Shown: positions 44,548 to 56,500 of the stretch, one piece after another
Numbering within the stretch: position 1 is the first letter of the stretch
How the letters are laid out: every line of letters begins with the position of its first letter
Source of the DNA: Adiantum capillus-veneris
Taxonomy: Eukaryota; Streptophyta; Polypodiopsida; Polypodiales; Pteridaceae
Reading direction: 5' to 3'
NCBI GenBank assembly: GCA_014529385.2
Contig: CM043953.1
Location: 96,756,342 to 96,820,341, forward strand
DNA length: 64,000 nucleotides
Translations under genes and position numbers: made by a program
Notes under the pieces: generated by a model
Told to the model about the DNA's origin: nothing
What the model saw: only the letters and a program-made list of their open reading frames with translations
Databases searched by the model: none

Positions 44548-47500
44548 ACCAGCTCCAACTTATTTTGAGGGGTAACCACGTGGGTAAAAGGGGGCGGCTG
44601 AGGAACGGTGCTAATTGCTATCAGATTGAGCTTGGGAAAGGTAAACTCATGCTGGCTTTGACTTGGGTTCGAAGCCGTGGATGCACGAAGTTTAGGGCAA
44701 TCCTTAATGTAGGGATCCTTCATTTCAAGGCAATGACGGCAGGGAGGGGACCCTTCTGGCAGAGGGCATTGCTTTGGTAATGACCATATTCCCCGCATCT
44801 GTAGCACAAAATGGGCCGATTCAATGGGCGAGTCGAAGGGCGAGGTTGTCCTTGCTACTGGTACATGGAGTTGGAGGTGGAAGCATAGAAGCTTTGAGGT
44901 GATGAGGAAGCATGGGTATGATAAAAGCTCTGAGAGGGAAAAGTACTTTGCTTACCTTGCATAGGAGGGGTTGTCAGTAAAGGTGGCATGTGGTGTGGAT
45001 GGCCACAGGGAGAAACCATATTGGATGCAGGTGCTGGCCCTTATTGAAAAGTAGGACCAAGACTTTGTTGTATTTGTCGCAACCCCTTAAGGTAGTAGCA
45101 GTCCTTGTCCTCATGTCCAGACTTTTCACGAAGTGGCAGTAAACCCGAAGGGGGCATTCATGTGGAGGGTGCCCTGGAGAGCGGCATGAGCTACACCAAA
45201 CCATAGCCTTAGCCTCCTGCTGAGACCTAAGCTCTTCTAGCTCTCTCTTGATTTGATCCAAAGCGTCATGATGTGGGGGCTTCTCCTATCTAAGAGAGAT
45301 TGATTTCTCCTCTTGAAGAGCGCGTTGTAGTTTTAGGACTTCAAGTTCCCTACGTAAAGGAGTCAAAGGGTTAGATGAACTTTCCAAGAGTACAGAGGCA
45401 GTGTCTACCTAAGAAGAGTCGGTAAACAGCTTCATTGCCCCCTCTATTCTAGTAGCAACCGCAACAAACTCCTCCAAGGTGGCATCAACTTGGAGATTCT
45501 CTCTCAGTTTTTGCTGAGAAGTCTTTGGAAGAGTCTTCTCTACCCATTTCTTGACCATGAACTCACCTGGTGGTTGAGGAAGCTTGGCGACCAGAGACTT
45601 CCAGAACCCTTTCTTGAAAGTCCCCTGGTCTGAAAGCTTCACAAAACTGTTGTCTTAAAGCTGCCCAAGTTGAAAAGTGATTCTCTGCAAACTGACTGTA
45701 CCACTTGTCTGCTAAACCATCCAATGTTGATGGAAACAGCACCAAATAAGCATCTTCTCTATTAAGACCACGACCTCTACAAAGAGATACAAACTTCCTT
45801 GCACGGTCATCTGCATCTTCTGAGGAGAGTCCCTTGAAAGTAGGAAACTTGATGTTTACCTTGGCCAAAACAGTGGTCAACGCCCCCGTGGCCGCTTGCT
45901 TAGGAGCCCGTTGCTCAATAGCTTGTAATAATAAAATGGGAGAGAGCTTTACTGGGGAAGGTGACCTGGAAGATGTAGAACCGGATAGAGGGATGGATGA
46001 TGCCATATGTGGAGGTATGGGTGATGAGGTTGGTGGACTTCTACTAGGTACCAAGGGTTGACGTCTTCTGTTGTAGTGCTTCAGAGGACCCAGCAGTGCG
46101 CTTTGACGCTCTAATGAACCCCTTGTATGTGCCATGCAGGGACCACAAACTCAACCAAGCTTTGGGCAAGAAGACTTTTCACTGGCTAAACATAGGTCTA
46201 GACTCTACTAGACCGGGGCAAGTGACTAGACCACCTGGCTAGACCAGGGACGAGGAAGGACTAGACCAGGGACGAGAGATTGGTTGGACCAAGGCGAGAG
46301 AGGACCAGACCAACAGGGCGAGAGACTAGATCAACTAGAGTAAGCTGTCTAGGGTAAAACTAGACCAGACCAACAGGCTGAACTAGCCAGGCGAAGTAGG
46401 CGAGGCTAGGTAAAACCCAGCTAGCTCCTCGATTTGTACCTCAACAGAGAGTGAGACTTCCGTTGAGGTCCCACCGGGCGTGCCAAAAATGAGAGCACCT
46501 GTAGCGCTAATAGTGTGTCGTGCTCTCTAAAGTGGGTGCTCCTCAGTGTGATGCGCGTGACATCTCACTCAAAATAGAATGAAAACAAAGGAAACATTAG
46601 ATAACAGCTGATCAACACAAAGACACAGCAACAGACCAGAACATATGGACTCGACTATCTCAAAGAACCGATACAAACTCTGGCGTGACAGCACACTAAG
46701 CTCCAGCCCAAAACTCACGGGTACAATGGGGGTGTCGAGGCTCAGATGTGCAGGGAAGGTGCAGACGTGTTGTGTATGGACTTGCTCTGTAGACAACGAC
46801 AATGGACCATATATGAAGAAGATGATAATCCTGACCCAACAGCTACTACTCACATGTACCACCATAAGGAGCCACCAACGGCTCATAAATGTCAACCATC
46901 TAAGTCTATCTCCAAACTGAGTGGTGGGGTGACTTGGCCACGATGCCCAATAGACCTCCGTCCGTATCCGTGCCACATGTCACTTCCCAGCCCAGAGAGT
47001 CCATCCAGTGTGAACCAAACCACACCAATTGTACTAACTGTGTGTCCTATGAAAGTGACATTGTAGCCTGCTACACTAGTCTTTGGGGCCAACAGGTTGT
47101 CTGCGTTTGCTTGGTAGCGCTCTAGCTTCCAAATAGTGTGTGTTTGAAGTGTTAATTCCAACAACACGTTTTATTTGCAACTTTTTTCTGTGTCCTAAAG
47201 TCTAAAGTAAAGTTTCGGGTGAACGCCAAAGTCTACCACCTTATAAGCCGGTTTTAGTAAGTATGTGTTCAGTTTTTTGGATGACATTCTCATTTTCTTC
47301 TCTTCTTGTGAGCAACATGCTATTGATGTGGAGAACGTTTTGGCCCGACTGGATGCTAACTGTCTTTATATTGCAGCAATGAAGTCTTGGAATTTTTCTG
47401 ACTCCTGTGCACGATTTGGACTACGTCGTCTCTCCCGAGGGCATTCAACTTGATCCCGCGAAAGGTAAGTGAGGTAAGAGAGTGGTATGCTTGAGACAGC

Positions 47501-50500
47501 CTATGATGTTCGTTCATTTTTGGGTTCATGTAAAGCATACAGTTCTCACATCGAGCACTTTGCACATATTGACGCACCATTGTCTGATTTGTTAAAGGGT
47601 GTCGAGACTCGCCGTCAAACGCATTGTCATGACCGATGCCGCTAAGAGTGCTTTTGAAGCGCTCAAAGTAGCAGTCACTGAGGCACCATGCCCATTGGGA
47701 TCATCCTTTTGAGGTTTGGATTGACATTAGTAACATTGCCATTGGCGCAGTGTTACAGCAAAACAACCATCCAATGGCATTTCTCTCTCATAAACTAAAT
47801 AGTACCGAGAAAAATTATTTTGTCTATGTAAGGAACTTCTCTCTGTCATTCATGGATTAAAGCATCGGAAGCATATCATGTCCCTAGCAAAGCTAACCCT
47901 GTTGTAGATGCATTGAGTAGGAAAGGTCAAATTTTCCCTTCAGAGTCTTATTCTTTTCTCTCTATTCAAGGTGTTTGTTTTGATGATCTCAAAGACAGTT
48001 ACATGGGTTCTGAATTTAAAAAGCACAGGTTACAAGCATTAAATGCACAAGGTACATGCAATTATGTCATTCGTGGTTTGCTTTTCTTTGGGAACCATTT
48101 ATGTGTGCTATCTTCTCAAAGAGCACCAATTTTGCATGACACACATGATGCCTTAACGGGTGGTCATTAGGGTATTCATGCTACATTGGAAAAAGTTGAA
48201 CGAGTTTTCTATTGGCCAAAGATGCGTAAGGATGTGTATAACTATGTTACTAAGTGTGTTGTATGTCAAAAACATTCGTGATAAGCAACAAGAGCATGCC
48301 GTTGTCTATCCCTGACATACCACTTGAAAACATACGTATGAATTTTGGAACTAATTTACCTCCTTCCACATCTGCACGGAACACACAATGTCCAACTATC
48401 GTTGATAGATTCAGCAAATTCCGCATGTTAATCCCTTGCAAGGCCAATGTTACTGCACAAGATGTTGCACGGTTGTTCATCAAGCATCGGTATCCATTGT
48501 GTGGTCTACCCAAGTCTACTGTGTCGGATCTTGACACCAAGTTCACATCCCATTTTTGGTGTGCTTTGTTTGAAAATTTTGGAACTAAGTTAAACTTTTC
48601 GTACACATTTCATCCAAGATCTGATGGGCAAACTGAAATTTACAACCAGTTGGCATTTGATGTTCTCAAATCGTGATAAACAATCTAAGTGGGGGAACTC
48701 TTTGTCGTTTGTTCAATCTTTGTCGTTAGTTCAAGCTTTCCTCAATGATTCCTTCTCTAGTGCACCTGGTCGTACTTCTTATGAGGCAACGTTTGGCCGA
48801 CCTTTTCATTCTTTGTTGACTAGGTCCATTTCCAGATTTAATGATGCTAATGTGTTAGTCAAACCTATGTAAAGGTACTCCACAGTGTCAAGCTTCAGGT
48901 TAGCAAGGCTAAAGAGTCCTATTCTAGGTATGCTAATAAACATCGACAAGATGTCTCATTTAAGGAGGGTGACTCGGTGTTTTTAAGGATAGTGAAGCAG
49001 CGTCCCAAGCAAGTTGGTAAGAGGTATCCTAAACTCTCTTTTCGTATGTATGGTCTGTTTTTGATCGTCATAAAGATAAATGATGTTTCCATGCAATTAC
49101 GTTTGCCACCTTCTTGGACAATGCATAATGTTTTCGTTGTTTCTAGGCTTAAATTGTTTCAAGGTGAACCTCCAAGGAGCGTCCCTAACAAGGGGCAACC
49201 GGAGATACTTGATAAAGCCGAAGTTATGGAGCCAAAGCAGATCGTTTTACATCGATTCAAGCACGGAACAAAGAAGCAAGCAAGGCAATACTTCTTGAAG
49301 TTCAAGGATCGAGGGACACATCAAGCAGCTTGGGTGGACGAGGAATTTTTCACCGACTACCCAGATTTACTAGCCTCATACAAGGAGGCCATGCAGATCG
49401 GTACCCATACCTCACCTTAAGCAGGAGGGGATGTCACATGCACGTGGCTCTCTGTGCCACATGGACATGCTTCATCGACTGCTAGAGCTAGTTTTCCTCT
49501 TCTTCCCAAATAGGAGTGTCTAAAATCCCAAGAGGATTAGTACCCGCAATTTTGTGAGCCTGTTCACAGGACCTGCATATCAAGACGAGACGAGTCACGT
49601 TTCCCAGTTTTGGAACCCTCTTGCATAAATGGTTTGACAAGAGTTTTGACACGTGTTATTACACTACAATGGGCATCTTGCATGACATGCATGTAGTTCT
49701 AGGTTAGAGGAATCCAATGAGCCATTCCCCACGTCGAACAGATTCTCGAGTAGGCAGATGTGTGACACTTTCACCCAAACTAACCCCCCCCCCCCACCCT
49801 TCAGCCTAACTTTTAATAAATCATTATAATGATTTATTTGTTGAGTGTTGTGGACAACTTGCCCTACCTAAGCCTTACGAGGTTTACTCCATTAACCTCA
49901 CCTATAAAGGCAGCAAGAGAGCTAGCAGCCAGCAGCCAGCGTTTTGGTGAAAATCAGCCTAGCGTTTGTGGAGAGGGCAGATCAGCCAGTGTTTTCAGCC
50001 TATCAGCCCTAGCACTAGCCTCCAGCAGCAGAACACGTCAGCGTTTTCAGTTTTCAGCCCATTCCGTCGCCGACACGCGGCTCAAATCTGTTTTCGCATG
50101 TTTTCCGTTGTTGTCCGGTACTTCGGCAGCCCATCGAGCCTCCCCTCCGCCATCGCCACCATCAAGTGCTCCACTGCTGTCCATCATCGGCATCCTCAAG
50201 ATCTGCATTCTCAGCCCTTCATTCCTCTCACATTGGGAGCGCAAATCAGCCCCCTGGTGGCCATCCACAACCCCGCATTGAGAAGGATCCAAAGGTGCAT
50301 CAAATCAGCCCCGGAGGTACCTCGTCTTGAGGAGTTACCGTGGCGAAAGTCATCATTCGAGTCAATAGAGTCCACACTTATTGCATTGTGTGTACATTGA
50401 ATTTACACATCAAAAGCAAATACCACACCAGCAATTGTCATTCTCTTCTTCTCTCTCTTTCTCTCTCCCTCTACACATCTCTACCACTCTCTCTCATTCC

Positions 50501-53500
50501 CTCTCTTCAGGGAAAAGTAAAAGGAGCCATCATTCAAGCTAAAAGCAATCACTAACGCAAGGAAAAGAAGTAAAGAGTTTGTGGAAGTGTAAAACCTTAG
50601 AGAGTATCTTCTCCAGCTGACTGAGGACGGGTTTGTGACTAGACCTAGTTACATGGATACACATTTATCTTGGGGGATACAGTGCACTATTGGTCAGTTA
50701 TGCACCCTTTCTCATCAGCTTGAGGTCGAGACTGGCAGATTTAGGGGATACCTACAGACGCTGGGATATGCCATTTGGAGCCTTAGGCAAAGCTGCATTA
50801 CATATGTCACTATCCGGTGTACTACGAGATACGGGGGCGATTTCATTGTCTCTTCAGACCACTACCCAGGGTCATGAGATATGACGATCAGAGATGTCTT
50901 GGGCTATTTTTACTCGAGCTACGCAAACACAGAGAGAGCCTATTGCAAAGACCAGCAGAGACGGTCTCAGAGACAAATTACAATTTTTTTTAGACCACCT
51001 ACTAGGCAGACAGAGGGGCAGACCACTCAACAGAGCCCAAAGATCACCCACACCAGAGGCACGTTGATCAATCGGGATACTGAGCTAGGGACATCTAGAC
51101 ACCCACGATTGGGGGTACCTCACAACATCGAAGGAACTACGACAGAGGATACGGATCACTTAAGCTCTACATGCGATGGTGCCACGTGGGCATCGACGAT
51201 ACTCTACGGAAACCGATGCAGTACATCCTCGGACAGCGCCTGATGTCGGACATCCGCGGACATTGATGTTTATACACTGAGATTGTACTACCCACTGTTT
51301 CACCGTCACACACTTTATAGTGCTACACAGCTATGAGCTGCTTAGTTTCATGACAGTAGCCATTTAATCTTTACCTTATTTCACTTCATTTTATTTTGTA
51401 CCCTAACATTGTATCAGATTCATCAGCATTGTACCAGTTTGGTCTCCTAGATCATTTTGGCCTTTTGAAGACGTTTAATGTAACATTTCATTTCATTTCA
51501 TTTCAATGGATACATCCTCCAATACAATCTCACAAAAAACCCAAAAAAAAAAAAAACAAGAATAGATGGGGGCGGATTGCGGGACTATCTACTTGTGTAA
51601 AATCAGTGCAAAAGATGTGTCAAACCTCTAGCTGTCCACACTTCTCTACATTACAGGCAATAAATGAGATCTTTGATTCCAATCTTGCAAGCTCAAAATT
51701 CTTAGATACCTAATTTAAATCTCTGATTTCAATCTTGCAAGCTCAAAATTCCTGGATACCTCCCCCTAAAATTTAGAAATCCGAAATCCGCTCATAAGCT
51801 TAAGGACATTATCCTAAACAAATTTCTCATAAAGCAAAGAGACAATATTGAAGTCAAAAAGTTGAACAATTTACATGAAGTGACTTCATTGTTTAGAGCA
51901 ACATAATGCACAATCCTCGGTCATTATGGAGAAGCATACCAATCGTCTATTAAAAGAAATCCATGAAGAAGCCCCAGCTTCTGGTTGCTGAAAAGCTCTT
52001 GTGAACGTTCAAGTGTCGCTTCACTCTCCATATCCAAGGCAGCAAAAAGATCTATAGTCACATCTCCCGGCTTCTCTTCTTCCATAAGGTCTTTTCCAGT
52101 TGCTGCTAGATTGATTTTTCCTATTCTGTTCGCCTGTTCAAAAAAGTATGAGAGCTATAAAACTTAAGGCACAGAGAAACATCACCAAATAATGGCTTAA
52201 ACACACTATTCCCCTCAAGATAAAGTGATGTATACGAGGTTCAAACATCCCTTAGGGATGAAGTATTGCCACATACCTCATCAAGATGTCTCTTTGAAAA
52301 ATTCTCATACTCCAAAAATGCATCTTCATCGTTTGGCAACAGATGTGCAAAACTGTACATTAAAAAATATAGAAATATTTACATTACCAATATGTACCGA
52401 GAAACAATGGTGTCTAAAGCTACAATAATTTGCTAGAGGACAGACAAATATGCAATGCTATTAGAAACTAAAAAGTTTCAAGGTTTACGTAAAGTGTGCA
52501 GTTCCTTACACACTATCAAGATCTATAAAATTTGCTTTGATCAGCGTAGCTGCCAATATATAGAGTCCACTCGGCACATTTTCTTCAATTTCTGGACGTT
52601 GGTAATATTGAAACTTAAACCCAAGGATATGTGAAGTGTGTGACTGCAAGACAAGCATCAGTCACCTTTAGCACAAGCATTATATTAATGAGCTAGTTCC
52701 ATCTAAACACAAGCCTCTTCTGCAGATGATGTGCACCTTTGGAAACAATGGTATCAGTTCCAGAAAGGCAGCATTGTCTGGTTGCAACTCATAACATTCC
52801 AGAACCTGGAATCACAAGCACAACTAGGAATATAAAAGCATGTTCCCTAGTTCAAATACAAAACACACAGTAGTGCTGAAAGTGAACTTCAAAAAAACCT
52901 TGCATACGATAGACTAATCAGGCACACAGCCAAATAGGATAAATTGTCCTAAACATCACCATCAATGAGAGATTAGACATTGTATATCTGCCAGACTTCT
53001 GAAGTTTCACAATAGAACAGAAATACATAATACCCTATCTTTCTTCCTTGCTTTCAATTAATTCAAAATGCCCCAACCAATTCAAAATGATCACTACCCC
53101 GTCGCTCAGCATCTTGCTTTAGAAACGAGAACAAAGATCTCTCACAAAACACATACGAACAGAAGTAAGGACGAGGAAAGCGAGGAACAGAAAGCCCCAA
53201 AGCAACCGTTCACGTGTCATGCCTATCCTTTGACAATGTTGCGATACTGCATGTGTGTTAAGAGTACCAAACGGATAGATACATAATAACTTCGCATGTT
53301 TCGGTTAAGTTTGGAAATGCCCTGATGAGGTGGCCAATATAACCTAGCTGTGATAGATTGGTGAGGACACGCATGTATATTCTAAAAGAAAGCGGTCCAT
53401 AGATCAATAAAGGAGAAGTCATTTGGCTTTCCTCAGGAAATTGGGTTTAATTCAATCAAGTCAAGCGACATGCACACATGTTTTAAAGCGTATCCATATA

Positions 53501-56500
53501 GCATGGTCTTTGGATGAAACCCTCGTCTAGTACGGCCTCTGTAGTACAACATCTTCGGAGGAAGAGACTGTCTAGGTGTGATCCAAGTCTCTCTGATGTA
53601 GAGATTCCATAAATCCTGTCTAAGCACAATATTCCTCTCACTGTGCGGGAGGTGAATGAGGGGTGAATCCAGGTCGTACCGAAGAGCGGGTAGTCCCTCC
53701 ATGTCTAAGCCATGTGCTCCAAACCACTCTCTGACCTGTGAATTCTAGGATCCTTGCTCCCTTTTGGGAGTTGGTCTTGGTAGCTCCCTCATCCTCTAGA
53801 TAAAGCAAACTGTCTGAAAAAGTGCCTCAACTAACATGGGGGGAGTAGCCAATTCTGCTATGGCAATCTCATGTGATACTTAGGGCTTGCAGCGGAGCAC
53901 ACATGATATCATACATATATGTGGCCTCTCAATCTGTGTCCATGAGGTAGTTTGAAGGTGTGTGTGATCAACGGGGCTATGGTGTTAACTATGTTCTTCG
54001 CTACATCAAAAAAGGTGGACCTCATATATATTATAACCTCTTTGCAGTGTGCAGGATGGATCCTACAAGGGATTAACATTGGTCTCAAAGCTTCTTCCTC
54101 CTACTGCATACAATGTGGCAACATGCAAAAAAGCCATTGGATCTCATGAAGTCGTGATAGGCTAGCCTTACAGGCTCCCTACACATAGGGCGGTATGGGA
54201 TGCCACTAGCAAGAGAGGAGACTATGGTAAGTGTTTTTTCTCATTCTTTTCATTTTACACATGGACTCTTATGTGTGGAGGCTAGTGGTCATCACATAAA
54301 TGCTTGGTGTGTGATTATTTTCTCCTCTCCGTATCCGTTTGCATGAGGATACCCTTAAGATCTAGCCAGTCCAAGAACATAGTAGTCCCTCCATATGCAC
54401 ATCTGGAGAGAGGATATACCTAGATGAATCCAAGATAAGCCCTAATTCACCCTTAAAGGAAAAGTGCAAGGTATAGACCCATGGTACTCACCCACAAGAC
54501 AATATAACCATCAGCTCCATCATGCATAGTATTGACTAAATACCACCACATCCCCACTAACGTCGTCAGTGCCCAAAGTGGGTGTAGAACTAGGTACTAA
54601 CATATGCTCCCAAACACAAATACACACCACACGCGCACACACATGAGCATACATCAACACAAAGTTCAGCGTACTGAGTTCCTGTTATGACTCTCAAGAT
54701 CAAGGGCAGACTCAGCCATAATGAAGCCTAGCACTAAAAGAAGCATTAAATCGGAAAAATTAGCACAAAAATGAGGTAGTTGATAGGGCATACGCACCAC
54801 AGAGATAGATAGAATCAGCACAATATCAACTGGTCATAACTCGGACGAAAACTTCACAATCTGAAGTCTTCATGTCCGCCATACGACTAAAAAATATACC
54901 TAGATGAATCCAAGATAAGCCCTGATTCACCCTTAAAGGACAAGTGCAAGGTATAGACCCATGGTAGTCACCCACAAGACAATATAACCATCAGCTCCAT
55001 CATGCATAGTATTGACTAAATACCACGACATCCCCACTAACATCTTCAGTGCCCAATAGTGGGTGTAGAACTAGGTACTAACATATGCTCCCAAACACAC
55101 ACACACACCACACGCACACACACATGAGCATACATCAACACAACATTTCATCGTACTGAGTTTCTGTCATGACTCCCGAGATCAAGGGCAAACTCAGCCA
55201 TAATGAAGCCTAGCACTAAAAGAAGCATTACATCAGAAAAATTAGCACAAAAATGATAGGGCATACGCACCACAAAGATAGAATTGAATTAGCACAATAT
55301 CAACTGATCGTCTACATGGAGTATGTCTCGCAGATGTTATGTGGAAGAGAGGAAGTATTCTTTTTAGCTGCATGGGCCAAAGTTATGCTTGGTTGTTCAC
55401 TCTTCTCAGCACTTTACGGTTGTAGCGACTCATTTCTCTATTGGACACCATTATGGCATTCCGCACGTCGCACTCTGTCTAGCCTTTTGTCGTTACCACC
55501 TATGAGTGGTTCATTTGCACACAATGCTCGCCCTCACGGAGCAGCTAACCACTGGGGAAGCTCTCTTGATGGCTGGTTGCACACAGTGATGAACAAAGGG
55601 CAACATCACACAAAGGGAAGTGGACGGGTCACGTGCAAAGAAGGAAGCAGTCCGAGCCTGGCTGGTTACACTCAATGTGCAGCAGGCAGAAGCAGAAGGC
55701 ATGGGCACTGCGTGTGGGGCAGTGGACTCTGGGCAGCAGTCCGCGCGGGCAGTCACGATATTGAACGGCGGGCAATTATAAGTGGCATCAACAGTCCACA
55801 CAGGTAGTCACAATATTGAATGGCGGGCAACTATGAGTGGCATCAACAGCGCGTACCCACAGGTGGCACAAACCACATGGTGCATCTTTCTTACACGGGC
55901 TGCTGCACGTTATGCACTTTAGTTCACTTTCTAAAAATGACGGCCCAAAGACAAGTTGTGTTTTCTTATAGTGGTAACAGGTCGGTTATTAAAACAAAGA
56001 ATGACCCACAAAAAAATATGGCCACCCATTGTATGCAACCTGCAAAAATAAAAGAGCACCAAAATAACTTAAATTCTTAAACTTGAACTAGAAATGATGC
56101 CTTTATTGAAACATGGGATCAAATGGAATCTGTCCTTCTTGTTACATGTACTTCAAGCATGAAAAAACATACAATTAAAAATAAGATCAAACATGAAAGA
56201 CAACAAATAAGAGAAGTGTAAGCATGTAAGCGATTCACTTACAATGTCAAAAACTCGGTTTGGATCTAGATCAAAGTGGCCGATCAAAGACTGCAACAAT
56301 CAATCACTGGAGTCAGTTCTTGCACCTAAATCTGCTGAACTCAAAAAAGAAGGAGTAGAAAGCCAATGAGAAGCTTCTCATCCCTGTTTTATCATTCAAG
56401 TTTCAATATCAAAATGTAAAAGGGGTCTTTATAATGAAAAGAAAGAGAGAGAAAAAGGGCAATATTTGCAGGATTTTTTCCATACATAGGATTTTTTCCA

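Larger units (their letters stand above)
41257..47075 (-). mobile_element. Element D: non-autonomous LTR retrotransposon (gag + protease) with captured host sequences
   Basis: LTRs 41,257-41,841 and 46,500-47,075 start TGTAGCG(T/C)T and end TAGCCTGCTACA. The flanks CCAAT (41,252-41,256) and CTAGT (47,076-47,080) each differ by one transition from CCAGT, which the related LTR has at 34,991-34,995. A once perfect 5-bp duplication is therefore likely. On the minus strand the internal order is gag (46,135-45,300), zinc knuckles, an 18S rRNA fragment (44,547-44,238), protease (43,981-42,930), a C-rich tract (42,900-42,395) and a DGAT2-like fragment (42,374-41,931). No RT, RNase H or integrase is present, so it depends on another element for movement. 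It sits inside the Gypsy-B 3' LTR and is younger than it. Confidence 0.85.
36689..47260 (+). mobile_element. Gypsy-B: Ty3/gypsy element (plus strand), 5'-truncated, split by element D
   Basis: The internal region runs from 36,689 to 39,996 and holds protease, RT, RNase H and integrase. A purine tract (AAGAGGGAGGTA) precedes a long 3' LTR starting TGTTACGAGG at 39,997. That LTR is interrupted by element D (41,257-47,075) and resumes at 47,081. No 5' LTR or gag is visible: the element begins abruptly beside the family S fragment. Many frameshifts and stops are present. Confidence 0.85.
31742..50598 (+). mobile_element. Gypsy-C: Ty3/gypsy element spanning the nested block (plus strand)
   Basis: Its 5' LTR (31,742-32,153 continuing at 35,414) and 3' LTR (from 49,432) share their first ~380 bases: TGTCAC(G/A)TGCAC, TGTGCCAC(G/A)TGGACATGCTTC, TAGGAGTGTCTA, AATTTTGTGAGCCTGTTC, then a C-run and GATTTATTTGTTGAGTGT. 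The pol region kept is 47,261-49,420, directly upstream of the 3' LTR. Later insertions (the TTAA element, Gypsy-B with element D, and probably a family S piece) separate the parts. The gag and the first half of pol were not located, so the inner structure between 35.8 and 47.2 kb is incompletely resolved. The LTRs diverge after about 35,540/49,925. Confidence 0.7.
30442..51939 (-). other. THO2: THO2 intron of 21.5 kb filled with nested transposable elements
   Basis: Exon 11 ends TTG and exon 12 begins GCCTCATGC with matching phase (TG|G, then Pro-His-Ala-His). This fixes both ends of the intron and shows the exons belong to one gene despite the distance. The intron holds Gypsy-C, a TTAA-flanked insertion, part of a family S element, Gypsy-B, element D and a LINE fragment, as listed separately. 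Bases 30,442-31,741 contain no recognised element. They include a 12-base T run near 30,677, an unidentified GC-richer segment at 30,840-31,085 and a GAGA-rich AT stretch. Confidence 0.9.
52806..56242 (-). other. THO2: THO2 intron, 3.4 kb
   Basis: Between exons 8 and 7. It contains a LINE relic (53,430-53,900), a 480-bp tandem duplication (54,414-55,303), a 55-bp duplication (55,751-55,860) and otherwise unassigned sequence. The 184-codon plus-strand frame at 55,253-55,807 spans the end of the duplication and does not resemble any protein I know. Confidence 0.8.
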
